Assembly: GCA_964579765.1 (NCBI GenBank)
Contig: CAZOIK010000064.1
Location: 1 to 18,803 of the forward strand
DNA from: DATNBT01 sp964579765
Lineage (GTDB): Bacteria; Acidobacteriota; Vicinamibacteria; Vicinamibacterales; CAVVIG01
Reading direction: 5' to 3'
Length of the DNA stretch: 18,803 nt
The notes beneath the pieces are model-generated. The model saw only the letters and a list, made by a program, of their open reading frames with translations. It ran no database searches and was not told where the DNA came from. This document shows, piece after piece, positions 1 through 6,671 of this stretch (positions within the stretch are counted from its first letter, which is position 1; each line of letters opens with the position of its first letter). A program made the translations under genes and the position numbers.

Positions 1-307
1 GCACAGTCACGATCACTACGAAGAAACGGTTTACGGAATCGAGGGCGTGCTGACGTGGACGGTGGACGGCACGCGGATCGACGTCGGGCCGGGGCAGGCG
101 CTCTGCATTCCGCGCGGCGCCGTGCACCGGTTCGACAACCACGGCGGCCAGACCGTCAAGGCGCTCTGTGCCATCACGCCCGCCGCGATCGGCCCGCAGT
201 ATTTCCGGGAGTCCGCGGCGGTGCTCAACGCGGCGGCAGGTGGCCCGTCGGACCGGGTCAAGATGGCCGACGTCATGCGCCGCCATGGCCTCACGCCGGC
301 GCCATGA
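1..307 (+). CDS. Cupin-domain protein, 3' part (5' end outside window)
   Basis: The reading frame is open from base 2 and ends at TGA 305-307; no start is visible, so the gene begins before the window. The first residues, HSHDHYEETVYGIEG, fit cupin motif 1 (HxH, then E, then G six residues later). The stretch GQALCIPRGAVHRFDN fits motif 2 (G-x5-PxG-x2-H-x3-N) exactly. A short helical tail follows, ending VMRRHGLTPAP. This is therefore a small single-domain cupin with an intact metal site of three His and one Glu. Cupins of this size include dioxygenases, isomerases and sugar- or metal-sensing proteins, and nothing here fixes the substrate. It is convergent with the small zinc-ribbon gene on the other strand. 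The family is clear; the function is unknown. Confidence 0.85.
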   Translation, partial: HSHDHYEETVYGIEGVLTWTVDGTRIDVGPGQALCIPRGAVHRFDNHGGQTVKALCAITPAAIGPQYFRESAAVLNAAAGGPSDRVKMADVMRRHGLTPAP

Positions 308-348
308 CCGGAGCCGTCAACCGAGTCCTTCAGCCGGAGGGCGCAATG

Positions 349-373
349 GCCGTCGTCAGCGCGACGGCGTTTT
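349..373 (+). terminator. Candidate intrinsic terminator after the cupin gene
   Basis: GCCGTCG (349-355) and CGACGGC (362-368) form a perfect 7-bp GC-rich stem with a 6-nt loop. G and then TTTT (370-373) follow. It starts 41 nt after the cupin stop codon and has the right polarity for that gene. The T-run is short, and the hairpin overlaps the last codons of the opposite-strand zinc-ribbon gene, so coding constraint is an alternative explanation. Confidence 0.45.
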
Positions 374-562
374 CGGGGGCGAGTCCGGCACGTCCGCGGC
401 TGGCGACTTCGGAACCGTCCACATCTTGCCGCAGCCGGCACAGCGGAAGTACCACACCATCGCGTTAGAGGAGAGTCCGGGCATGAGCGATGTTTGATCG
501 CCCTGGCACTCGGGACACGTCCCGGCGTCCGGGGCGGCAGCCCGGACCGTGTCGTCGTTCAT
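356..562 (-). CDS. Small zinc-ribbon protein of unknown function
   Basis: Encodes 68 aa from the ATG at 562; a GTG three codons upstream (571) is an alternative start, and neither has a clear ribosome-binding site. Two knuckles are visible: CPEC (Cys 16 and 19) and CAGC (Cys 41 and 44). They are separated by about 20 residues containing a hydrophobic/aromatic strand (MVWYF), and W47 follows the second knuckle. This is the usual pattern of a one-domain zinc ribbon. The C-terminal tail is rich in Pro and Ser and probably disordered. It lies 57 nt downstream of galT on the same strand, with a palindromic repeat between them, and may be the last gene of the galT-cysS operon. I do not recognise a named family. 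It is short, but the four-Cys pattern makes it credible. Confidence 0.6.
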   Translation of the reverse strand: MNDDTVRAAAPDAGTCPECQGDQTSLMPGLSSNAMVWYFRCAGCGKMWTVPKSPAADVPDSPPKTPSR

Positions 563-599
563 CAGGGGCACGATACGAGTCTAGCAGCTGTCGCTGACG

Positions 600-623
600 G
601 GCGGCCCTGAAAGGGCCGCCTAC
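600..623 (-). repeat. REP-like palindrome with GTAG foot, copy A
   Basis: Two perfect 9-bp arms, GGCGGCCCT (600-608) and AGGGCCGCC (612-620), are separated by GAA. The strand that reads GTAG at the foot of the hairpin (623 to 620) is the minus strand, the galT sense strand. The 17-bp core CGGCCCTGAAAGGGCCG is repeated exactly four more times in this window. The galT stop codon TAG (622-620) is part of the GTAG foot. Confidence 0.8.
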
Positions 624-1621
624 GCGCGCGCGGCGCGCAGGACTTCGGTCGCCTCTTCCGGCGACGTGGGGTTGATGTAGAACCCGCTCCCCCACTCGAA
701 CCCGGCCACGCGCGAGATGCGCGGCATCACCTCGACGTGCCAGTGGAAGAACGTCGCCACGTCCTCGCGCAGCGGCGCGGTGTGGATGATGAGGTTGTAC
801 GGCGGCTTCTCGAGCGCGCGGTCGAGCCGGCCGGCGAGCGACTTCAGCATCCGCGCGAGCGCGTCAACGGTCGGCCGCGACGCGTCTTCATAGCGCGAGG
901 CGTGCGCCCGCGGCAGCACCCACGTCTCGAACGGCACCCGCGGCGCATACGGCGCGATCGCGACGATGTCGCCGGCGTCCTCGATGACGCGGCGGCCCAC
1001 GCTCGTCTCCTCGCGGACGATGTCGCAGAAGACGCAGCGCTCCTTGTCCTGATAGTGCCGCTTGGCGCCCTCGAGCTCCGCGCGCACGAAGTCGGGCACG
1101 ATCGGCAGCGCGATGAGCTGGCTGTGGCTGTGCTCGAGCGTCGCCCCGGCGCCGGCCCCGTGGTTCTTGAACAGCAGGATGTAGCGGAACCGGATGTCGT
1201 TCTTCAGGTCGTTCACGCGATCGCGGAACGCCCACAGCACCCGCGCGATCTCCCCGTCGCTCATCGTCGCGAACGTCTTGTCGTGATCCGTCGTCTCGAT
1301 GACGACCTCGTGCGCGCCGATGCCGCTCATGCGGTCGAACATCCCGTCGCCCTGGCGATCGAGCGTTCCCTCGACGCGCAGCGCCGGAAACTTGTTGGGG
1401 ACGACGCGCAGGTCCCAGCCCGGTCCGTTCGGCGGCGTGCCGTTCTGGCGGTAGGCCAGGACCTCGGGCGGCGTCATCGCCTCGTGGCCCGGACAGAACG
1501 GACAATGTTCGCGGCCGATGACCGACGCGTGGTGCAGGGTGAAGTCGTTCGGCCGCTTCTGCCGGTCGGTCGAGACGACGACCCACCGGCCGGTGACAGG
1601 ATCTTTTCTGAGCTCAGGCAT
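620..1621 (-). CDS. galT: Galactose-1-phosphate uridylyltransferase (GalT family, HIT superfamily)
   Basis: Encodes 333 aa, the normal length for bacterial GalT, which moves UMP between UDP-glucose and galactose-1-phosphate in the cytoplasmic Leloir pathway. The N-terminus PELRKDPVTGRWVV is typical. Cys40/Cys43 (EHCPFC) and His104 are likely zinc ligands. HSHSQ at 164-168 is the active-site triad, with His166 the expected uridylylated nucleophile. FHWHVEVMPR near 292-301 is the second family signature. The usual HPHGQ is replaced by HSHSQ, so an NDP-hexose phosphorylase-like specificity cannot be excluded. The ATG overlaps the yraN end by 8 nt and has no obvious ribosome-binding site, which suggests translational coupling. 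No other Leloir genes are in the window. Confidence 0.88.
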   Translation of the reverse strand: MPELRKDPVTGRWVVVSTDRQKRPNDFTLHHASVIGREHCPFCPGHEAMTPPEVLAYRQNGTPPNGPGWDLRVVPNKFPALRVEGTLDRQGDGMFDRMSGIGAHEVVIETTDHDKTFATMSDGEIARVLWAFRDRVNDLKNDIRFRYILLFKNHGAGAGATLEHSHSQLIALPIVPDFVRAELEGAKRHYQDKERCVFCDIVREETSVGRRVIEDAGDIVAIAPYAPRVPFETWVLPRAHASRYEDASRPTVDALARMLKSLAGRLDRALEKPPYNLIIHTAPLREDVATFFHWHVEVMPRISRVAGFEWGSGFYINPTSPEEATEVLRAARA

Positions 1622-1979
1622 CGAAGGCGTTCTGGATGACGACGACGTCGGGCGCGCCGGCCGCGTCGAACTGGATCGAGACGACGTCGAAGCGGCACGG
1701 GCAGTCGTGTAGATGATGGCGCATCAGGTACTCTTCGGCCAGCCGCGTCATCCGCAGCTGCTTCACCGGCGTGACGGCTTCGGCCGCGCCGCCGAACGCG
1801 CGTCCCGCGCGCGCCTTGACTTCGACGAACACCAGCGTCGCCCCGTCGCGCGCGACGATGTCCAATTCTCCACTGCGGACGCGGTACCGCCTGGCAACAA
1901 TTGCGTACCCGCGCCGTTCGAGCTCGCGGCACGCCAGATCTTCGCCGCGTTTTCCGAGATCGATCCGCGCCTGCGTCAT
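1614..1979 (-). CDS. yraN: YraN/UPF0102 family nuclease-fold protein
   Basis: Encodes 121 aa, the usual size for UPF0102. The N-terminus LGKRGEDLACRELERRGY and the core SGELDIVARDG...LVFVEVKAR are the family hallmarks. Glu38, Asp40, Glu53 and Lys55 form the expected E-D-ExK nuclease-like metal site of the restriction-endonuclease fold. The cellular role of the family is not settled; a link to DNA processing is commonly inferred. The ATG at 1979 was chosen because homologues begin just before the LG-x-x-GE motif. It lies 56 nt after cysS, a gap that holds a palindromic repeat, and overlaps galT by 8 nt, so it is in the same transcription unit. Confidence 0.9.
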   Translation of the reverse strand: MTQARIDLGKRGEDLACRELERRGYAIVARRYRVRSGELDIVARDGATLVFVEVKARAGRAFGGAAEAVTPVKQLRMTRLAEEYLMRHHLHDCPCRFDVVSIQFDAAGAPDVVVIQNAFDA

Positions 1980-2000
1980 GCCGGGCGCGAGCAAGCAAAA

Positions 2001-2039
2001 CGCAGGCCCGAAGGCGGCAGGCCTGAAGGCCTGCACTAC
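2001..2039 (-). repeat. REP-like palindrome with GTAG foot, variant copy F
   Basis: GCAGGCCT (2017-2024) and AGGCCTGC (2027-2034) form a perfect 8-bp stem around GA. On the minus strand GTAG (2039-2036) precedes the hairpin by one base. A partial, imperfect copy (GCAGGCCCGAAGGC, 2002-2015) lies next to it. The stem sequence differs from the other five copies but the layout is the same: GTAG, GC-rich arm, T(T)C loop, arm. The cysS stop TAG (2038-2036) falls within the GTAG. Confidence 0.65.
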
Positions 2040-3448
2040 TTGCGTTTCCAGCGCGTCCCGCCCGGGTTGTCCTCCAGCAGGATGCCGCGCGCCTCGAGAT
2101 CCTTGCGGATCTGATCGGCGGCCGCGAAATCGCGGCGTCGCCGCGCGGCGTGGCGATCCTCGATCGCCTTCTCGATCTCCTCCACCGGCAGCGGCGGCTC
2201 CGCCTCTTCGGCCTTCCTGAGACTCAAGACACCGAGCACGCGATCGAAGCCGTCGAACGCGGCGCGGACAGCCGGCACGTCGCCCGTCCCAAGCTCGCCG
2301 CCGTCGATCGCCGAGTTGAGCGTCGTCACCAGCTCGAACATCGCGCCCAGCGCGCCGGCGGTGTTGAGATCGTCCTCGAGCGCCGCGCGGAACGCCTTCG
2401 TCGCGTCGTCGATCGCCGATGTCACCGCGTCGTGCGATCCGGGCGTGGTGACGCCGTCGAGGCGCGCGACGAGCGCCATCAGCCGGTGCAGCGCCTTCTC
2501 GGCCGCCGCGAGGCTTTCCCACGTGAAGTTCAACTGCTTGCGATAGTGCGACGACAGCAGCAGATAGCGCACGGCCGACGCGCGATACCCCTTCGCGACG
2601 ACGTCGGGGACTGTGTACGTGTTGCCGAGCGACTTCGACATCTTCTCGTCGTTGACGAGCAGATACTCGACGTGAAACCAGAAACGCGAGAACTCTTTCC
2701 CGGTCGCGCCTTCGCTCTGCGCGATCTCGTTCTCGTGATGCGGAAAGACGAGGTCGATGCCGCCCGCGTGGATGTCGATCGGCGGCTCGCCGAGCAGCCG
2801 CAGCGCCATCGCCGAGCACTCGAGATGCCAGCCGGGCCGCCCCGGCGGCTGCACGTCGTTCCAGGTCGGCTCGCCTTCCTTCGTCGCCTTCCACAGGACG
2901 AAGTCGCGCGCGTCTTCCTTGGCGTAGGTGTCCGACTCGACGCGCGCGCCCGGCTTCATCCCCTCGTGATCGAGATGCGCCAGCTTGCCGTAGTCGGGCA
3001 TCGTCGAGATCTTGAAGTAGATCGACCCGTCGCTGACGTACGTGTGGCCGTTCTTCGTGAGCGCCGCGATCAGATCGGCCATCGCCGTGATGTTGGCCGG
3101 ATCGGTGGCGCGCGGGTTCTCCTCCGCCTCCTCGATGCCGAGCGCGCGCGCGTCGTCCCGGAACGCGCCGATGAACTGATCGGTGTAGGCGCGCAGGTCC
3201 ATGCCGGCTTTCTGCGCGCCGGCGATCGTCTTGTCGTCCACGTCGGTGAAGTTGACGACCTGGCGGACCTCGTAGCCGAGGAGATATTTCAACGTCCGCC
3301 GGAGGACGTCGATGCAGACGAACGTGCGGAAGTTGCCGATGTGGCCGCGCGCGTAGACGGTGAGGCCGCACGCATACATGCGGACCGTCCGGCCGGACAC
3401 CGGCGCAAAGTCCTCTTCACGTCGCGTGAGGGTGTTGTAGAGACGCAC
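2036..3448 (-). CDS. cysS: Cysteinyl-tRNA synthetase
   Basis: Encodes 470 aa, normal for bacterial CysRS, which charges tRNA-Cys in the cytoplasm. The class I signatures are present: GHIGN near 35-39 (HIGH motif) and KMSKS at 269-273. Zinc ligands are Cys27 (YACGLT), Cys211 (LECSAMA), His237 and Glu241 (FPHHENEIAQSE). The C-terminal anticodon-binding region ends in a basic WKRK. I chose the GTG at 3448, giving VRLYNTLTRR as in homologues. An AGAGGA ribosome-binding site sits 4 nt upstream, and the open frame further upstream is an overlap artefact with the preceding genes. The preceding small gene stops 8 nt before this start. The stop codon lies in a palindromic repeat. Confidence 0.95.
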   Translation of the reverse strand: MRLYNTLTRREEDFAPVSGRTVRMYACGLTVYARGHIGNFRTFVCIDVLRRTLKYLLGYEVRQVVNFTDVDDKTIAGAQKAGMDLRAYTDQFIGAFRDDARALGIEEAEENPRATDPANITAMADLIAALTKNGHTYVSDGSIYFKISTMPDYGKLAHLDHEGMKPGARVESDTYAKEDARDFVLWKATKEGEPTWNDVQPPGRPGWHLECSAMALRLLGEPPIDIHAGGIDLVFPHHENEIAQSEGATGKEFSRFWFHVEYLLVNDEKMSKSLGNTYTVPDVVAKGYRASAVRYLLLSSHYRKQLNFTWESLAAAEKALHRLMALVARLDGVTTPGSHDAVTSAIDDATKAFRAALEDDLNTAGALGAMFELVTTLNSAIDGGELGTGDVPAVRAAFDGFDRVLGVLSLRKAEEAEPPLPVEEIEKAIEDRHAARRRRDFAAADQIRKDLEARGILLEDNPGGTRWKRK

Positions 3449-3452
3449 GCGG

Positions 3453-3458
3453 TCCTCT
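3453..3458 (-). promoter_or_regulatory. Ribosome-binding site that fixes the cysS GTG start
   Basis: AGAGGA on the minus strand lies 4 nt before the GTG. It overlaps the TAG stop of the upstream small gene, so termination of one gene and initiation of the next are probably coupled. Confidence 0.6.
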
Positions 3459-3741
3459 ATCTGATCGGCACGGGGTACGACGCGTGCCAGTCGCGGCCGG
3501 CCTGCGACATCGCGATCTCGAGCTCGCCGGCGTGGGCCGCAAAACGCAGCGTGCACGCGCCGGCGGGCGCGGCGCCGCGGGCGGCCAGCACCTGGCCGAT
3601 CAGCCGCTCGGCGGCGTCGCCGCCGAGGCCGACCTGCGACAGCACGGATTTGAAGATGTTGGTCACGAGGGTATCGGTGTGCGCGCCGTCCAGGCCGCCG
3701 CCGGACACGGTCATCGAGAAGCGGAATTCTGGCCCGGGCAC
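3457..3741 (-). CDS. Small unknown protein between ribF and cysS; possible degenerate GHKL (anti-sigma-like) fold
   Basis: Encodes 94 aa from the GTG at 3741, which keeps the predicted strand PEFRFSMTV; an ATG at 3714 would give 85 aa. Neither start has a strong ribosome-binding site. The gene lies 11 nt after ribF and 8 nt before cysS, and its in-frame stop abuts the cysS ribosome-binding site. The pattern is strand (FRFSMTV), helix (TLVTNIFKSVLSQVG), LGGDAAERLIGQVL helix, strand (CTLRFAAH), and strand (GELEIAMSQAG). This resembles the small HATPase_c_2 domains of anti-sigma factors, but the N-box Asn and G-box glycines are not evident, so ATP binding is unlikely. That is only a visual resemblance. 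It could instead be a lineage-specific protein of unrelated fold. Confidence 0.6.
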   Translation of the reverse strand: MPGPEFRFSMTVSGGGLDGAHTDTLVTNIFKSVLSQVGLGGDAAERLIGQVLAARGAAPAGACTLRFAAHAGELEIAMSQAGRDWHASYPVPIR

Positions 3742-3752
3742 GAAGGGCGATT

Positions 3753-4691
3753 TTACAGCGAAAGCCGATCGAACAGCACGCGCGCGCGCCGGCAGTCGGC
3801 GGCGATCTGCGCCCGCAGCGCGTCGAGCGACTCGAACGCGCGCTCGTCGCGCAGCCGTTGCACGAACGCCAGCCGGATCGTCGTGCCGTACAGATCGCGA
3901 TCGAGGTCGAACACATGCGTCTCGATCGTCGTGCGGCCCGACGTGTCCACGGTCGGCCGCGTGCCGACGTTCGTGATCGAGGGGCGGATGATCCCGTCGA
4001 TGATCGCCGTCGTCGCGTACACGCCGTGCGGCGGAATGAGCTCGTTGTCGGTGCAGAGGTTCGCCGTCGGGAAGCCGATCCCGCGCCCGCGTCCGTCGCC
4101 GCGCACGACCATGCCGTCGATGAAGTACGGGTGCCCGAGGAGCGCGCTCGCTTCGTCCACGCGCGCCTCGCTCACGAGCCGGCGCACGCGCGTGCTCGAG
4201 ACGACGAAGTCTTTGTAGCGGACGGGGTCGATCTTCTCGGCCTTGAAGCCGTAGCGCGCGCCGAGCGACCGCAGCAGCGAGAAGTTGCCCGACCGGTCGT
4301 GGCCGAAGAGAAAGTTGGCGCCGACCCAGACCTCCGCGACGTGCAGCCAGTCCACGAGCACCGTCCGCACGAACGTCTCCGGATCCCACTGCGACAGCTC
4401 CGGCGTGAAGCGGACGATGGCCGCGCCCTGGACGCCCGCCTGCTCGAGCGCCTCGAGCTTCTGCGCCTTGGTCATGATGAGCGGCGGCGCCTTGTCGGGC
4501 CGCACCACGCGCGGCGGATGCGGGTCGAAGGTCATGACGACGGAGGGGGCGCCGCGCTCGCCGGCGACGCGGCACAGCCGCTCGAGGATCTTGCGGTGGC
4601 CGCGGTGCAGGCCGTCGAAGTTGCCGAGCGCGAGCACGGGCCGCGTCCAGCGCGCCGGCCGCGCGTCGTCTGGAAAATGAATGACGTCCAC
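3753..4691 (-). CDS. ribF: Bifunctional riboflavin kinase / FAD synthetase
   Basis: Encodes 312 aa, the standard RibF length. It makes FMN from riboflavin and then FAD in the cytoplasm. The N-terminal adenylyltransferase domain shows GNFDGLHRGH (23-32, nucleotide binding), TFDPHP (54-59) and VGANFLFGHDRSG (123-135). The C-terminal flavokinase domain begins near residue 185 and shows RGIGFPTANL (203-212), GVY (223-225), NVGTRPTV (241-248) and Glu257 as likely catalytic base. Translation starts at GTG 4691, 5 nt after the upstream metallo-beta-lactamase gene; no in-frame ATG would keep the conserved N-terminus. It belongs to the DUF1844-to-galT cluster. Confidence 0.95.
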   Translation of the reverse strand: MDVIHFPDDARPARWTRPVLALGNFDGLHRGHRKILERLCRVAGERGAPSVVMTFDPHPPRVVRPDKAPPLIMTKAQKLEALEQAGVQGAAIVRFTPELSQWDPETFVRTVLVDWLHVAEVWVGANFLFGHDRSGNFSLLRSLGARYGFKAEKIDPVRYKDFVVSSTRVRRLVSEARVDEASALLGHPYFIDGMVVRGDGRGRGIGFPTANLCTDNELIPPHGVYATTAIIDGIIRPSITNVGTRPTVDTSGRTTIETHVFDLDRDLYGTTIRLAFVQRLRDERAFESLDALRAQIAADCRRARVLFDRLSL

Positions 4692-4696
4692 AGTGT

Positions 4697-5497
4697 CTAG
4701 TCGATCTCTACGATCTGCCCATCATAGGCCAACTCCACGCCGCGCGGCAGCCGCGCGCACGTGGCCGCGTGGCCGAGATCGTGCGAGATGTGCGTGAAGA
4801 GCGCGCGCGCCGCCTTCAGATCCGCGACCACGGCGAGCGCCTCCTCGATGCTGAAGTGCGTCGAGTGCGGCCGCCAGCGCAGCGCGTCGAGGATGACCGT
4901 CGTGACGCCGTCGAGCAGCGGGCGCGACGAGTCGGGAATCCGGTTGCAGTCGGTGAGGTACGCGAACGTGCCGACGCGGAAGCCGAGGACGGGCAGCACG
5001 CCGTGCATCAAAGGCACGGGCACGAACTCGACGCCGCCGAGGACGAAGGCGCCGCCGCCGAGCGTGCCGAGCCGCACCTGCGGCAGCCCGCCGCCCTGCT
5101 GCTTTGGCGGCGCGAACACGTACGAGAACATGCGGCGCAGATCGGCGAGCGTCGCCTCGCTGCCGAAACAGACCATGGGCGTCTGCTGCAGGTGGTTGAA
5201 ACGGCGGATGTCGTCGAACCCGCAGACGTGGTCCGCGTGCGCGTGCGTGAAGAGCACCGCGTCCACGCGGTTGACGCCGTTCGAGAGACACTGCTGGCGC
5301 AGATCGGGCGAGGTGTCCACGAGCACGTACCGCACCGCGTCCGCCAGGAGGCTCGACTGCCGGCGCGCGCCCAGGTCGATCAGTATCGACGGACGCGTGC
5401 GCTTGTCGCGCGGATCGGACGAGGTACACACGTCGCACCCGCATCCGATGAACGGCACCCCGTGCGAGGTGCCGCTCCCGAGCACGATGATCCTCAC
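4697..5497 (-). CDS. PhnP-like metallo-beta-lactamase-fold hydrolase
   Basis: Encodes 266 aa. The N-terminus MRIIVLGSGTSHGVPFIGC plus the Cys cluster C19-x-C21-x2-C24 is the structural zinc motif of the PhnP subgroup. THAHADH at 84-90 is the metallo-beta-lactamase di-metal site, and later conserved His residues occur in PLMHG and FTHISHDLGH. PhnP itself is a cyclic-phosphate phosphodiesterase of phosphonate breakdown, but no other phn gene is here. Homologues are common near housekeeping genes, so a general phosphodiesterase role is the safest statement. The start is GTG at 5497, overlapping the DUF1844 stop by 4 nt (GTGA), an arrangement that indicates coupled translation. It is followed after 5 nt by ribF. 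Confidence 0.88.
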   Translation of the reverse strand: MRIIVLGSGTSHGVPFIGCGCDVCTSSDPRDKRTRPSILIDLGARRQSSLLADAVRYVLVDTSPDLRQQCLSNGVNRVDAVLFTHAHADHVCGFDDIRRFNHLQQTPMVCFGSEATLADLRRMFSYVFAPPKQQGGGLPQVRLGTLGGGAFVLGGVEFVPVPLMHGVLPVLGFRVGTFAYLTDCNRIPDSSRPLLDGVTTVILDALRWRPHSTHFSIEEALAVVADLKAARALFTHISHDLGHAATCARLPRGVELAYDGQIVEID

Positions 5498-5781
5498 GGG
5501 ATGATGATGCGCGACCCGGAGTCTTGCGCGTGCTCCGCCTTCGCTTCGACGAACCGCAGGCGCAGCTCGTAGAGGATCTGCTCGAGCACCTGCCGCTCCT
5601 CCGCGGTGAGGTTGCCGCGCGTCTTCTCCTCGAGCAGCGTGAGGATGTCGATCATCTGCTGCGCGCCTTCGAGGTTCGGCGGCTGCGGCTCGCTGCTCGA
5701 CGGATCGACGAGATCCCCAAGGTGGATGGCGGCCGTGGTGGCCAGCGAGACGACAAAGGCGGTGAACGTCAGTTCTGGCAT
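5494..5781 (-). CDS. DUF1844 family protein
   Basis: Encodes 95 aa starting at ATG 5781. The sequence MPELTFTAFVVSLATTAAIHLG followed by a short Ser/Pro-rich spacer and a long helix (QQMIDILTLLEEKTRGNLTAEE) is the DUF1844 pattern: a hydrophobic N-terminal helix, then the EEKTRGNLT motif and a helical C-terminus. The family has no assigned function; its frequent small size and Leu-rich helices suggest a helical oligomer. It is the first gene of the minus-strand cluster that runs through ribF and cysS to galT, and is divergent from mazG. Its stop overlaps the next start by 4 nt. Its ribosome-binding site is weak (GAAAG). Confidence 0.88.
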   Translation of the reverse strand: MPELTFTAFVVSLATTAAIHLGDLVDPSSSEPQPPNLEGAQQMIDILTLLEEKTRGNLTAEERQVLEQILYELRLRFVEAKAEHAQDSGSRIIIP

Positions 5782-5822
5782 GAAAGTGGCTTTCTGAGAA
5801 AGTCCTCTGAACGCGATGCGCG

Positions 5823-5859
5823 GCAGGACGCTCGAGTCACAATCTGATAATTTTAGCGG
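5823..5859 (+). promoter_or_regulatory. Possible promoter of mazG in the divergent gap
   Basis: The 78-nt gap between the divergent DUF1844 and mazG genes (5782-5859) is the only obviously AT-rich spot nearby. GATAAT (5846-5851) resembles a -10 box and lies 8 nt before the mazG ATG. There is no Shine-Dalgarno sequence, so transcription from it would give a nearly leaderless mRNA. No convincing -35 box was seen. Confidence 0.25.
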
Positions 5860-6657
5860 ATGGACGAGTTCTCGCGGCTGCTGGAGATCATGGCGACGCT
5901 CCGCTCGCCTCAGGGGTGCCCCTGGGATCGCCAGCAGACCATCGATTCCCTGAAGCCGTTCGTGCTCGAGGAAACCTACGAAGTACTCGAGGCGATCGAC
6001 CGGCACGATCACGCCGCGTTGCGCGAGGAGCTGGGCGATTTCCTGTTCGAGGCGGTCTTCCTGGCCCAGCTCGAAGCGGAAGCCGGACACTTCACGATCG
6101 CCGATTCGCTGCGCAGCGTCACCGACAAGCTCGTCCGCCGTCATCCCCACGTGTTCGCGCGCGCCGCGGGCGCCGCGCCACTCGACTCGGCCGACGCCGT
6201 CGTCACGCGCTGGGAGGAGATCAAGGCGCAGGAGCGCGAGGCCGCGGGACAGCCGGCCAGGAAGAAGACGCTGCTCGGCGGCGTCCCCGCGACGCTGCCG
6301 GCGCTCCTGCGCGCCTACGAAATCGGCCTGCGCGCGAAGTCGGTCGGCTTCGACTGGACCCGAGTGGACGACGTCCTCGCCAAGATCCAGGAGGAAGTGG
6401 ACGAACTTCGTGGCGCGGCCCTTTCAGGGCCGCGAGAACACATCGAAGAAGAAATGGGCGATCTCCTCTTCACGATGGCCCACCTCGCCCGGCAACTCGG
6501 CATCGAGCCCGAGACGGCGCTCCGCAAAGCCAACGACAAGTTCACGCGCCGCTTCGAGTCGATGGAGGCGGCCGTCGAGACGTCCGGCCGCAAGCTGAGC
6601 GACATGAGCCTCGACGATCTCGAAGCCGAGTGGCAGCGGGCGAAGGCGCATACGTAA
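5860..6657 (+). CDS. mazG: Nucleoside triphosphate pyrophosphohydrolase MazG
   Basis: Encodes 265 aa with two MazG domains, as in the classical house-cleaning enzyme that hydrolyses NTPs to NMP and PPi. The N-terminal LRSPQGCPWDRQQT (14-27) is diagnostic. The metal-binding Glu pattern appears in LEETYE (36-41) and EELGDFLFE (56-64), and again in the second domain as EEVDEL followed by EEEMGDLLFT after residue 195. NDKFTRRFESME is the conserved C-terminal segment. A perfect palindrome of the REP-like family (6414-6434) lies within the coding sequence and encodes residues 185-192 (GAALSGPR), between the two helices of the second domain, without breaking the frame. The gene is divergent from the DUF1844 cluster and convergent with the copper ATPase gene. 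Confidence 0.95.
   Translation: MDEFSRLLEIMATLRSPQGCPWDRQQTIDSLKPFVLEETYEVLEAIDRHDHAALREELGDFLFEAVFLAQLEAEAGHFTIADSLRSVTDKLVRRHPHVFARAAGAAPLDSADAVVTRWEEIKAQEREAAGQPARKKTLLGGVPATLPALLRAYEIGLRAKSVGFDWTRVDDVLAKIQEEVDELRGAALSGPREHIEEEMGDLLFTMAHLARQLGIEPETALRKANDKFTRRFESMEAAVETSGRKLSDMSLDDLEAEWQRAKAHT
6414..6434 (+). repeat. REP-like palindrome inside mazG, copy B
   Basis: CGCGGCCCT (6414-6422) and AGGGCCGCG (6426-6434) are perfect 9-bp arms around TTC. The 17-bp core is identical to the copies at 602, 12124, 13902 and 17078. The foot reads GTGG (6410-6413) rather than GTAG. It is in frame in mazG and falls in the loop where MazG homologues vary. Confidence 0.8.
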
Positions 6658-6671
6658 ACGCCGGACACTAC

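Noticed and set aside
600..620. The palindrome copies as ordinary rho-independent terminators
   Set aside because: None is followed by a T-run, one lies inside mazG, one lies just before queG, and the sequence is conserved exactly between copies, which a terminator does not need.
3449..3916. N-terminal extension of cysS by about 156 codons
   Set aside because: The extra residues are not CysRS-like and overlap the small gene and ribF. A GTG with AGAGGA ribosome-binding site at 3448 gives the conserved VRLYNTLTRR start.
2150..3976. A 608-codon plus-strand open frame opposite cysS and ribF
   Set aside because: The translation is Arg/Asp/Val-rich with no recognisable motif, and it is antisense to two clear enzyme genes. 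Long antisense frames are expected at this GC content.
4697..5497. A phosphonate-degradation (phn) operon around the PhnP-like gene
   Set aside because: No other phn gene is present; the neighbours are ribF, cysS and DUF1844.
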